Assembly (NCBI GenBank): GCA_964036045.1
Contig: OZ038383.1
Location: 12,726,430-12,790,429 of the forward strand
Length of the DNA: 64,000 nt
DNA from: Eutreptiella sp. 'Long Island Sound 2002'
Lineage: Eukaryota > Euglenozoa > Euglenophyceae > Eutreptiales > Eutreptiaceae
Direction: 5' to 3'
This document shows positions 48,429 to 58,071 of this stretch, in pieces (the first letter of the stretch is position 1; each line of letters opens with the position of its first letter). Both the position numbers and the translations under genes were made by a program. The notes below the pieces were generated by a model. It had not been told where the DNA came from. It did not search any database and saw only the letters and a program-made list of their open reading frames with translations.

Positions 48429-50456
48429 GGGGATGGCAAGCTTCTAAAGTCGCGTGCTCCACGCGACAGAGGCGCCCGGATGCCACGCCCCAGATTATCG
48501 GCCAATGGCAAGCCCCGCCGACGGCCAGCTCGCACTGCGGATGTTAATAGGGTGCTGTCACGTTATCAGTCGCCGGATATCCACGTGTCTCCAATTCAAC
48601 TGGATGAGGCAGGAACCGAAGTCCTCCGGTTCCCGCTAAAGCCCAAGAATCGAAAGACCAACAAAATGGTTGAACTCGTAGTGTCATCAGGCATTCAGCT
48701 TAGTGATTCCCTCAATTTGCCTGAAATCATGGTTCCGGCTTTGGTTGACACTGGGGCACAAATTGAGGTCTTAGCTGGAGAAGAACTTTTCCCAAGCGCG
48801 GCACTGATCGACGCACCCCATCCAGTACAGTTGGTGACTGTAGGCCGTAAGCCCTTGTCAGGTGGTCGTAAGGGTGTCTTGTCTACCGTACGGGTACCGG
48901 TAGAGACACCTGAAGGGTTACGAGTGTTTAAGTGCGTACAAGTCTTCATACATGTGGCCGCCATAGGACCTCGCCTGATATTGGGGTTTCCCTTCTTGTT
49001 GAGGTATGGGTTAGCAGTAGTGCCTGGAAGGGATGCCCTAGTGAGTCTGGATAGTTTCCAGAGAAGGCAGAAGCCGGCTTATCAACATGGGGGTATGTCT
49101 GAGTATGCGCTGGAGGTGGCAGGAGCACATATTCAGGCTGAATATTCCACGGAGTTAGTTCGGCCGCGGTATTTTAAATGGGTGGCACCTGACATCACGC
49201 TGCAGTCGTGTTTGAGTGGCAAACAACATGTTGATAAACGTACCACCAAAGCCCGTAGGTCTTCAGATGCCACCACGGCACCGACGGTCAGCTTTCTGGA
49301 CAACAAGTTTGAATATTTTCAGTCTGATTGTGTCAACACACGTTGTCACCGCCCAGCGCACCTGGTATGGGACCACATAGGTCAAGTGCCCACAGCAGGC
49401 ATGTGTTTTTGGTGTTTTCAGCGATCCTTCGGGGAGCCTGAGCCAGACTGGACTCCTCAAGGGTTGGCTCAACGTAGGAAGGGGGTATCGTACGAACCCC
49501 GTAGGTCAATCTCAGAGACAAAGGTCATCACGATTCCTTCATTATCACGCAGTCTTGCCAACCTACAAGGGGTGGTGGATCTCTCAGCATACACCAACGA
49601 GCAACGCCCCCCTACCCCCACTCGGCGTCCTCGACGTCCTTCAATCCCCATTCCCCCATCAGCCACAGAATCACCGGCCAATCAACAGTCTTTCGGGCCA
49701 GCTACGGCAGCCCCATCATCAGAGTCAGCCGGTCAAGAAGTTTCTCTTCCTCCCTCCCCTCCTCTCTCCTCTCCGCTCTCCCCCCCATGTATGTCTCCTA
49801 CTCTCGTCGAACTCATTCAAGCTCATATTTCTTCAAATCCTCTTCGGGTCAAACAGGTCAGACCAGAATCCATTTTACCAACAAAGGGTACGCCCGGGTC
49901 CGCAGGCTACGAGTTATACGCCGCGGCCGATATTCTCATTCCCTCCGGAGGACAGCAACGGGTACCCACGGGGTTAGCATTCACTACCCCCGCTCTCACT
50001 TACGGTAAGATTCAGGACAGGTCAGGGAACGCGAGCAAGTTAGCGTTAAGGGTAGGGGCAGGGGTAATCGATCACGATTACACGGGAGAAGTCGATATAT
50101 TATTAAGCAATCAAGCACCTCGGGATCATATGGTGCGGCAAGGAGACAAAGTCGCCCAAATGACCCTCGAACTTCATCTCAATCCTTTAGTTCAACCAGT
50201 CTCCGAATTACAAGCCACGGAACGCGGTTCCGGCGGGTTCGGTAGTACAGACACACCCAAAGGTACGGTACCTCCCTCCCAGGGTAAGCCCCACCCCCCC
50301 TCCCAGGAAGAGGGAGTCCAAATCTCTCCAGTTTCATCAAGCACGCTAACCTTTAACTTCTCCATCTCGCGCACAAGAGTACGTCCTCTTGGTGTGCACA
50401 TATCTTACCCTTTGGGTGGCGGCGCACAGGGCTGGCATGATTCAGGCGGGCAGTGA
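48429..50456 (+). CDS. Element III pol, part 1: protease and dUTPase
   Basis: Residues count from 48480. An aspartic protease has ALVDTGAQIEVLAG (Asp about 90) and RLILGFPFLLRYG. A Pro/Ser-rich linker follows. Residues about 455-595 form a trimeric-type dUTPase with all five motifs in order: PGSAGYELYAAAD, GKIQDRSG, VGAGVIDHDYTGEV, GDKVAQMTLE and ERGSGGFGSTD. The Asp of motif 3 and the Gly-rich motif 5 are kept, so it may be active, hydrolysing dUTP and limiting uracil in element cDNA. dUTPases occur in some retroviruses but are uncommon in LTR retrotransposons. The last 68 bases overlap the next frame, shifted +1. Confidence 0.92.
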   Translation, partial: GDGKLLKSRAPRDRGARMPRPRLSANGKPRRRPARTADVNRVLSRYQSPDIHVSPIQLDEAGTEVLRFPLKPKNRKTNKMVELVVSSGIQLSDSLNLPEIMVPALVDTGAQIEVLAGEELFPSAALIDAPHPVQLVTVGRKPLSGGRKGVLSTVRVPVETPEGLRVFKCVQVFIHVAAIGPRLILGFPFLLRYGLAVVPGRDALVSLDSFQRRQKPAYQHGGMSEYALEVAGAHIQAEYSTELVRPRYFKWVAPDITLQSCLSGKQHVDKRTTKARRSSDATTAPTVSFLDNKFEYFQSDCVNTRCHRPAHLVWDHIGQVPTAGMCFWCFQRSFGEPEPDWTPQGLAQRRKGVSYEPRRSISETKVITIPSLSRSLANLQGVVDLSAYTNEQRPPTPTRRPRRPSIPIPPSATESPANQQSFGPATAAPSSESAGQEVSLPPSPPLSSPLSPPCMSPTLVELIQAHISSNPLRVKQVRPESILPTKGTPGSAGYELYAAADILIPSGGQQRVPTGLAFTTPALTYGKIQDRSGNASKLALRVGAGVIDHDYTGEVDILLSNQAPRDHMVRQGDKVAQMTLELHLNPLVQPVSELQATERGSGGFGSTDTPKGTVPPSQGKPHPPSQEEGVQISPVSSSTLTFNFSISRTRVRPLGVHISYPLGGGAQGWHDSGGQ

Positions 50457-51743
50457 GACCGCTGATCAGGGTTCTGCAGTGAACCAAGCCCTGGGGCTAG
50501 TGCAAGGACTTGTATGTTCTTTGTTGCTGGCCTATTCAGACAGCATCAAGGGTCACAATCATGTAGACCCAGCCAACAGTGGCGATCTGTCGGGTACGGA
50601 GCAGTTTCCTCCGGTACCTACACATAAATCCAAGGCCTTGGTCCCAGTACGACACGCTGGACCTGCAATGGGCGTTGGTCTGCCACACAGGGTGGCAGTT
50701 TTGCTTGCTAACACATTAGCGGAGTTCACTGGTACTGAACCAGAGTTGGTTGTAGAGGAGGCCACAGGTAGCATGGAAACCGAGTTACCGAGTGTCAGTA
50801 ACCGCGCCACGGTAGGCCACCCCGGCGCCAACCCTTCGGGGTGGGGATCGGCCCGTAAAAACTCAGCTCAGGTTACCGAGTTGAGGGCGGTTACATGTGA
50901 AACTCTGGCGTTGACAGAGTTAGATCTGTGGGCGGATTCTGAAAATTCAGATTGCGCGACTGATTCTAGAGTCAGTTCTGACATTGCAGCTAGCGACACC
51001 GGCGGTGGTGGGCCGTCCAAGGTGCTACGAAAGAGCACCAAGGCGGTTAACTCCTCATTCCGTACCCATGAGGGTCGAGGCAATATTCGGCATGTTCAGG
51101 CGGCGGCCAGACGCAAAGCGCGGTACAAATGGCTGCGTCATAGGGATGATTTGGCAGTCCGCCAGGATATTGTCCTTCGCATTGAGCGATGGGCTAAGTC
51201 GCTGGTTGACAAGTGTCATTTCCGGGAATTTACGGATGTATTCAGTAGTAAACGGCTTGCTCGTTTCCCGAAATATTGGGATGAGCAAAAGGACGGGTTG
51301 TCACAGCCATGGGCCGGAGAGAACCTTTGGTTACATCCTCCCGATAGGCTGTGGGAGCAAACCGTTCAAAAGTTGAAGTTTCAGCAAGGCCAAGGTATCG
51401 CTATTGTCCCGACATGTAAGGATAGGGATTGGTGGTGGTCACTGAGCGAGGTGGTAGTAGACTGGGTAGATGTGCCGGTCAGTGAACCTCTTTTTGTAGA
51501 TCATGATCGTAAGGTACGCTCAGCCGATAGGGAGTATCGTATAGTTGTAGTAGATGCGCTAGGATGGACTCCTGAGGAGTCACAGGCGGAACCAGCGGAT
51601 ACCGCCGACAAGCAGCGCGCTGTATGGGACTCGACCCATCCCCGCGGGGATTGTGTCGCCCTACACCCGCACGACTGCACAGTTTCCGCTCCCTTTTCAC
51701 ACACACACCCCAAGCCTTCCTTAGAGTCGCTCATGCATGGTAC
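50389..51743 (+). CDS. Element III pol, part 2: methyltransferase-like domain (cut by element IV)
   Basis: The N-terminal 270 residues are linker. Residues about 281-370 closely resemble phage-type DNA N6-adenine methyltransferases: DVFSSKRLARFPKYWDEQKD, then GLSQPW, LWLHPPDRLW, IAIVPTCKDRDWWW. The catalytic NPPY is replaced by HPPD at 316-319, so activity is doubtful; the fold may serve another role. The frame is cut at 51743 by element IV and resumes in the same frame at 53985, across the GGTAC duplication. Confidence 0.8.
51739..51743. other. Left target-site duplication of element IV (GGTAC)
   Basis: GGTAC precedes the left LTR and recurs at 53980-53984 right after the right LTR. Confidence 0.92.
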
Positions 51744-52337
51744 TGTATAACACTTTTGTTTGTGCTGTACTCGGTCTCTTTCAACTTTTCCAAAACCCAC
51801 AAAATCCACAAAGCGTCATTTTGCCTAAGGCCTTGGCTTGCCCAAATCTTCAAACTCTTTTACCGCTCCTTGGTTCTGCTTGCTGCGTTGACCCCACTGT
51901 GATGTCTCCCTCCTTGTTCACCCTTGCACACTTGCACAACGCTCAACACGTACTTGATTCTGGGTCCTGTTCACTGCCGGTGCACTGCACGGGCCATCAT
52001 GTCCTTGACGCTGGGCTCTGCATGCCAGCTGGCGTCGCATGCAGCATTGTACTTCGACGGCAGCCTTGTTATACCCATATTTACATGGAGAGGGGAACTG
52101 GAAACAAACACAACATCGCAAATGATGCACTCAAGAATGGGATATAACCGCAGCAACAATCAAACACTGCAATCTATATTTAATAATAAAAAACCCAACC
52201 AGACAATCATCGAAATCCACAGACTCACTACAAATCTCGATCTCTGCCACTCTGGCGTTTACCATGGCGACGCGCCAAAGGCGCAATCGCGCCAGGGCCT
52301 GCAGCCCTGTCCTAGTTGCCCAGGCCAGCCTATTACA
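51744..52337. repeat. Element IV left LTR
   Basis: Starts TGTATAACAC and ends CCTATTACA. Identical to the right LTR except for about one base. Confidence 0.95.
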
Positions 52338-53385
52338 CTCCCCTCCTAAGACACGACACGGAGCGTGGAGAGTCTGTAAAACAAGTAAAAACTCAATGGT
52401 TGGCCTGGGCAACAAGACCTACAAAAGGCATAACTAGGGGCGTGGGGGCGGGCTGCGGCTGCATGCTTGCTTGCAGAGCTGCAGTCTAGATAATGGAGTC
52501 TTTGCTGGCCTGGGCACCAAAGGCGTCCGGCTTCTGGGGGATACTTATTGGGGCTGGAGAGGAGCTACTCTTGCTCGACCACGCCCCTTGCATACGTCCT
52601 ACCTGGACCACTTCCCCCACCACCCCTGTCGTAGAGGCTGACCCTTACGCGTACCCACAACCACACACAGCACCCCACCAGCCATGCACTCGCCCGCCAG
52701 TGGGTGGGGCCTCAACTAGGCAATCACACACACACACTGCAGCTTACCACCCGCCCATCTACTTCACACCCAGCCACTGTAAGCACCCTTGCCCTGTTGT
52801 GCTGACGCCTGTGGTACTGAACAAAAAAGGCTCCACAGCGACAAACCAGGGCAAAGGTGCATATATATTCCATGCATACATGCCAAACAGCATACTTTCT
52901 GGCGCTGTCGGCGCGTCAATTACAAACTCAAAATTTACATTCCCATCATTCTAAATGGAGCGCCCTCCATTCGCGCTGGCACTGTTCTTGGCGCCCCCTG
53001 GTGCAGGCTGGTCTTCAGTGCCCTCAGTGGCACGACTCCATAGCGCCTGCGGGCACAAGTCTTCAGCGCCTTCGCTGGCGCATGTACTGCACCCTCACCG
53101 GTGCACTCCTTGACGCGTCCACGCTGTCCCAGCGCGCCCTCACTGGCGCACGCTTTCCCCAATGCTCGCTGGCTTCAGTGCCAGCCCCATAGGTCATCCA
53201 GACGTTCGCTGGCCTCACCGCCAGCACCATAAGACCTCAGGACGCTCGCTGGTGCCGTTCTTGAACGCCCCCTCTGCAGGCTGGCCTTCAGCGCCCTCTG
53301 GCGCGGCGTTATAGCGCCTGCGGGCGCAAGTCTTCAGCGCCGTTGCTGGCGCACTCCTCGCGGCCTTCTTCTTGATTGAAGATTT
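52338..53385. other. Element IV interior
   Basis: No coding signal. The right half has repeated short phrases such as GCGCAAGTCTTCAGCGCC at 53046-53070 and 53320-53345, alternating with GCTGGCGCA. Confidence 0.6.
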
Positions 53386-53979
53386 TGTATAACACTTTTG
53401 TTTGTGCTGTACTCGGTCTCTTTCAACTTTTCCAAAACCCACAAAATCCACAAAGCGTCATTTTGCCTAAGGCCTTGGCTTGCCCAAATCTTCAAACTCT
53501 TTTACCGCTCCTTGGTTCTGCTTGCTGCGTTGACCCCACTGTGATGTCTCCCTCCTTGTTCACCCTTGCACACTTGCACAACGCTCAACACGTACTTGAT
53601 TCTGGGTCCTGTTCACTGCCGGTGCACTGCACGGGCCATCATGTCCTTGACGCTGGGCTCTGCATGCCAGCTGGCGTCGCATGCAGCATTGTACTTCGAC
53701 GGCAGCCTTGTTATACCCATATTTACATGGAGAGGGGAACTGGAAACAAACACAACATCGCAAATGATGCACTCAAGAATGGGATATAACCGCAGCAACA
53801 ATCAAACACTGCAATCTATATTTAATAATAAAAAACCCAACCAGACAATCATCGAAATCCACAGACTCACTACAAATCTCGATCTCTGCCACTCTGGCGT
53901 TTACCATGGCGACGCGCCAAAGGCGCAATCGCGCCAGGCCCTGCAGCCCTGTCCTAGTTGCCCAGGCCAGCCTATTACA
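53386..53979. repeat. Element IV right LTR
   Basis: Starts TGTATAACAC and ends CCTATTACA, then GGTAC. Open frames that appear to run from this LTR into the reverse transcriptase are accidental. Confidence 0.95.
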
Positions 53980-55032
53980 GGTACTTCTAACCATCTAGTA
54001 CAACAGGTTTCGCCCATACAGGTCGAATGCCGCCAGATGCGGCGACGGGCACATCGCGAAGCAACCAAACGGGCCAAGTCAGGGGACATCAGTCAGTCAG
54101 AGTCCGAAGCGTCCCCAGGTCCCGATAACTCCAGTATGGAGGAGTCTGATACCATACATGAGCGGCCATTGGTAACTACACCCCCGGTAATGAATGAGTC
54201 TTGTGTGGATAGGTCTAGTCTGGGTCCTAGGGAGATAAGCCAGCATGATTGGGTACAAGGCTACCGCCGCCACATCCGGTCTGTCATCAAGTCGGATGAG
54301 GACTGGGAGGGATGTGAAAACCTCAAAGCCAAAATTATGGCTCGGTATGAAAAAACCGTTTTTAATCCCATTCGCACTCAGGATGTCACCCCGGAAGCCA
54401 TAAAGGCAAGAGGGCCACATTCTACGCTCCACTTGGAGCTCTTGCCTGAACATGCTGGCCCCAGAGCTGACAAGCCCATACGAGCCGTGGGTGAACGTGA
54501 AAAAGCGTTATGGGATAAAATCGTGAAGTTCAAGGACCGTAGCATGCTACGAGATGCAAAAGGGCAGCCACAATGGGTCGCCAGAGCGTTCTTGGTGCCA
54601 AAGCCAGGAAAAAATGATTGGCGGTTGGTCATTGACTACCGTCATCTTAATTCCTGCTTAAAGGGCAACAGTTTTCCGCTGCCTGTCATTGAGGACCAAA
54701 TTGCCAACCAGGAGGGCAATTTTATCTTCTCCATCATCGATTTGGAGGATGGTTTTCATCAAATGCATCTGGAGGAGAGCAGCAAGCATCTTACTGCCTT
54801 CTGTACTCCATTTGGCATTTTTGAATGGAATGTCCTTCCAATGGGTGTTAAGGTGGGGCCTGCAGCCTACCAACAAATGGTCCAATATGAGACACGCAAT
54901 TGTCCTCAATCCCGACCCTACATTGATGACATTCTATCGTCGTCAGGGCGGAATGTTTTAGAGCCGGACAAGCTCGCAGTTGAGCAAAAACAACAACCGG
55001 GAACGCTCAAGAAATACTTTGAGGCGCATTGA
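53980..55032 (+). CDS. Element III pol, part 3: reverse transcriptase
   Basis: Continues the frame of 50389-51743 after element IV. A linker is followed by reverse transcriptase with VARAFLVPKPG, RLVIDYRHLNSCL, SIIDLEDGFHQMHL, LPMGVKVGPAAYQQ and PYIDDILSSSG (the catalytic YIDD). It ends at a TGA (55030-55032) in the middle of the thumb region. The same frame continues for over 1000 codons after it, so TGA replaces a sense codon, most simply CGA by C-to-T. Confidence 0.92.
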   Translation, partial: GTSNHLVQQVSPIQVECRQMRRRAHREATKRAKSGDISQSESEASPGPDNSSMEESDTIHERPLVTTPPVMNESCVDRSSLGPREISQHDWVQGYRRHIRSVIKSDEDWEGCENLKAKIMARYEKTVFNPIRTQDVTPEAIKARGPHSTLHLELLPEHAGPRADKPIRAVGEREKALWDKIVKFKDRSMLRDAKGQPQWVARAFLVPKPGKNDWRLVIDYRHLNSCLKGNSFPLPVIEDQIANQEGNFIFSIIDLEDGFHQMHLEESSKHLTAFCTPFGIFEWNVLPMGVKVGPAAYQQMVQYETRNCPQSRPYIDDILSSSGRNVLEPDKLAVEQKQQPGTLKKYFEAH

Positions 55033-58000
55033 GAGGACCTGTGCAAGATGTTTGATGCACCGGAGGAGGCTCAGTTAACAGTTAAGCCCTCCAAGGTCCA
55101 TCTATTGAAACGGATTGTCCAGTATGTGGGTCACATCCTTAAAGATGGATGTCGATATCCGAGTCCCACCAAAATCTCAGCAGTAAAAGAATGGAAATGG
55201 GAGGATATCAAAACAGCCAAGCACATGAAGGGATTCCTTGGGCTCGTGGGCTGGTATCAGGTGTATATTGACAAATTCGCCCAAATGGCGGCACCGCTGA
55301 TGAACGCCCTCAAAGGCAAATATCAATATGAGCCCAGGGACCCTAATGCCCCACGTACATCCACTGGAGTGCCTCAAAAGAGGAAGAAAATCAAGTTAAC
55401 ACCTAAGGAAGCCCGAATTCATTGGACCGATGAAATGAAAACCAACTTCGAGGCCCTTAAGAATGTGTTAACCGAGAAAACCAGGCTGTACTTACCCAAG
55501 CCAGGCCTGCCGTGGCGCATCATCACTGATGCGTCCAATTATGCAGTCGGTGGGGTCCTTGAGCAGCAGCAGGAAGATGGTAACTGGCACCCAGTTGCCT
55601 TCTATTCCCGCAAGCTGCAAGGGAACAAGGCCGGCGTCAATGGGAGTACCAAAAACACAGGGCAGTTTGCCTGGACTCCAAGGGAGCAGGAAACATATGC
55701 CATTGTGTGTTGCCTGTTGAAATTTCAGTCATGGATCGGAGGATCTGCAGTTGAGATCCAGACTGATCATTCAGCCATTGTGAAATGGTACAAGGAGGAC
55801 TTGTGTACCATTTCTGGGCCGTTAGGACGGCGGGGACGTTGGCATGAGTGTTTGAGCCGGTTCAACCTTATTATTACTTACCGTCCAGGTGAGGAGAATC
55901 AGGTTGCCGATGCTCTTTCTCGGTTTGCCTATCCAGCAGGGGAGGCCCAAGACACCAACTTCCATGGTGGGGATGATGACCTGGCTGGATGGGAGGAAGC
56001 CAAAAAACAGGAATGGCAGTCTGTGCGTGATTACCTTAAAACAGCGGAGCCCGAAGCCTTTTCCCATGAGCAAGCCATGCTTAACCAGCTACAGGTAGCC
56101 ACAGTGGCTGCACTACAAGCGGTTAAGTCGGTCAACACGGTTGAGGCTGAGGCACCCTACGTCGCAACAGACGGGTCCAAGTTTAGCACTCTGGAGGAGC
56201 TTTTCATCCACTCCGTGGGGGATGAAAGCCTGGCAGGGCCATCAAGCCGCTGTCAGACGCGTCCCCAGATCGTGAATGGTCGAAAATACACCCGTGCTCA
56301 AAAGAAGAGACTGAATTTGGACTCTAAATGCCGACACAAGGCACAATTGGCATCACTGAACATGATTGAGACTATGTCTTCCATGAGTTGGCATATGCCG
56401 GGGGTGGAAACCCTCGTTGTCGGAGACATAGAAGCCATTAAAGTGCCCCCCGCAATCTCTGTCCTTTATGATGACTGGTCCTCCCACTATGAGCTTGACC
56501 CGTTCTTTGCTCCCCACTGGGATGCTTTACGGCAGCACAAGTTCATTGAGGTTGACGGACAGTCATATACACTGCATAACGATAAGGTGCGAAGCAATGG
56601 ACGTGTGTGTGTACCATATGACTTGGTCAAACAAGTCATCAAAGCTTGCCATGAGTATGCACACCCTGGCATCAGAAAAACCCTGGAAATTTTCAACCGG
56701 AAGTATTCTTGTGCATATCAATTGAAAGAACTACACCAAATGGTGCAATCAATTGTCAATAAGTGCAATATTTGCGGCCAAACTAAGGGCCGTAAGGGTT
56801 TACAGCCAGAGTCCAATCATCCCGCACCAGTACCTGAGTACCCGTTTGCATCAGTCTGTGTTGACTTTTGTGACCTCAGCGGAAGTCCTTGTACCGCAAA
56901 CGGCAACATATATGATTATGTTTTGGTCGTCGTTTGCCGTTTAACGGGCTATGTGGTGGCAGTGCCATGCAGTAAGACCCTGACCGCACTTTGTCTAGCG
57001 GATCTATATCTGGAGAGGGTGGTGCCCGTCATGGGTATGCCCCAAGAGATCTTTTCAGACCAGGACCATCTGGTTACGGCCGAGTTCTTCAGCGAACTCT
57101 GTAAACTATCAGGGATCAGCATGGAGCAATCCACCATCAAGAGACCCCAGTCAAACGGGCGTGCGGAACGAGCAGTTCAGGTGGTCGTTGAATCCCTCAG
57201 GCAGTGCCTGGTGAAAACAACTCAGCAAAACTGGGCGCAGTTGTTGCCACTAGCCATCTGGGCTTCCAACGACATCCCTGGCCCGATCAGTCGGTATTCG
57301 CCACACTATCTAGTGTTTGGCCGCAATCCCATTGGATTTGGAGACTGCCCACACATTCTTCCCCAATCTGAGTGTCGGGATGCAGTTGGATTCTTCCAAC
57401 AGTTGGTGCAGGACCGCCGCTACGTACAGGACTCCCTGAATAAGATTCACCGCCGTAAGGCGGAGGAATTCCGAAAGGCGCACCCTCCCCATGTCTATGT
57501 CTTTGGGGAGAAAGTCTGGTACAGGGACTACAAGACTAAGAAAGGTACTGATAAGCTGCATCGGGTCTGGGAAGGACCAGCTGAAGTCCTTCAGCGCCTA
57601 GGCAGCAATACTTACTTGATAGCTACCGACCGAGGCGAAATGGCGCTAGACACTATGCGTCTCAAGCCTTACGTGGCCCCTGAGGAGGGTACTCCTCCTC
57701 TGCACTACTATACGGACCAGGATTTTCTGGTCGAGTCCGACAAGTACGTCATTGAGGACATTGTTTCTCATACGACGGTTGGACGGGGGCGCCGTAAGCA
57801 CATAGAGTGGGAGGTCAAGTACAGGGGGTACCCAGAGACCGAATTTCAGCCCGCTAGTGCATTCATGCACGATATTAATGATCTCTGGACCCAGTACAAC
57901 AAGAAACATAAAATTGACCTGCAACTTAGCGACATTCGCCAAGTGCTGGCCCGTTCGGCACCAAATTCTACATTGGATGCGGAGTTTGAGGCCCGTCTGG

Positions 58001-58071
58001 TTATCCAGACTACGCAACGTACGGCCTGGAGAGCCTTGGTAGCCTCATTTCAGAATGATACACCTTTTTAG
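55033..58071 (+). CDS. Element III pol, part 4: RT thumb, RNase H, integrase, chromodomain
   Basis: In frame with part 3 beyond the TGA; an ATG occurs at 55048. It starts with the RT connection (KPSKVHLLKRIVQYVGH). RNase H follows (IITDASNYAVGGVLEQ; TDHSAIVKW; VADALSRFAYPAG). The integrase has a zinc site (ACHEYAHPG ... CNICGQTKG) and core (CVDFCDLSG; IFSDQDHLV; RPQSNGRAERAV). A chromodomain (WEVKYRGYPETEFQPASAF) closes it near residue 920. Sequence phrases such as GRRGRWHE and RFAYPAG are shared with element I, so I and III are closer relatives than II. It ends at UAG with a second UAG two codons later. Confidence 0.93.
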   Translation, partial: EDLCKMFDAPEEAQLTVKPSKVHLLKRIVQYVGHILKDGCRYPSPTKISAVKEWKWEDIKTAKHMKGFLGLVGWYQVYIDKFAQMAAPLMNALKGKYQYEPRDPNAPRTSTGVPQKRKKIKLTPKEARIHWTDEMKTNFEALKNVLTEKTRLYLPKPGLPWRIITDASNYAVGGVLEQQQEDGNWHPVAFYSRKLQGNKAGVNGSTKNTGQFAWTPREQETYAIVCCLLKFQSWIGGSAVEIQTDHSAIVKWYKEDLCTISGPLGRRGRWHECLSRFNLIITYRPGEENQVADALSRFAYPAGEAQDTNFHGGDDDLAGWEEAKKQEWQSVRDYLKTAEPEAFSHEQAMLNQLQVATVAALQAVKSVNTVEAEAPYVATDGSKFSTLEELFIHSVGDESLAGPSSRCQTRPQIVNGRKYTRAQKKRLNLDSKCRHKAQLASLNMIETMSSMSWHMPGVETLVVGDIEAIKVPPAISVLYDDWSSHYELDPFFAPHWDALRQHKFIEVDGQSYTLHNDKVRSNGRVCVPYDLVKQVIKACHEYAHPGIRKTLEIFNRKYSCAYQLKELHQMVQSIVNKCNICGQTKGRKGLQPESNHPAPVPEYPFASVCVDFCDLSGSPCTANGNIYDYVLVVVCRLTGYVVAVPCSKTLTALCLADLYLERVVPVMGMPQEIFSDQDHLVTAEFFSELCKLSGISMEQSTIKRPQSNGRAERAVQVVVESLRQCLVKTTQQNWAQLLPLAIWASNDIPGPISRYSPHYLVFGRNPIGFGDCPHILPQSECRDAVGFFQQLVQDRRYVQDSLNKIHRRKAEEFRKAHPPHVYVFGEKVWYRDYKTKKGTDKLHRVWEGPAEVLQRLGSNTYLIATDRGEMALDTMRLKPYVAPEEGTPPLHYYTDQDFLVESDKYVIEDIVSHTTVGRGRRKHIEWEVKYRGYPETEFQPASAFMHDINDLWTQYNKKHKIDLQLSDIRQVLARSAPNSTLDAEFEARLVIQTTQRTAWRALVASFQNDTPF

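Larger units (their letters stand above)
51744..53979. mobile_element. Element IV: small non-autonomous LTR retrotransposon (2236 bp)
   Basis: Two 594-bp LTRs flank a 1048-bp interior that codes for no recognisable protein. Perfect 5-bp target duplications (GGTAC) flank the whole. It interrupts the pol frame of element III exactly at the duplication. Size and lack of coding fit a TRIM- or SMART-like non-autonomous element, mobilised in trans. I saw no clear tRNA primer site after the left LTR (CTCCCCTCCTAAG) and only a weak purine tract before the right LTR, so the orientation is uncertain. Confidence 0.92.

Noticed and set aside
53566-53979. N-terminal extension of the element III reverse transcriptase frame
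   Set aside because: This stretch is the right LTR of element IV. The same sequence occurs at 51924-52337, and the coding frame enters only after the GGTAC duplication.
37403-55032. Nuclear genetic code with UAG reassigned to a sense codon
   Set aside because: The UAG cases are confined to retrotransposons, element III pol itself ends at UAG, and TGA interruptions also occur. Readthrough plus decay is simpler, but one host gene is too little to exclude it fully.
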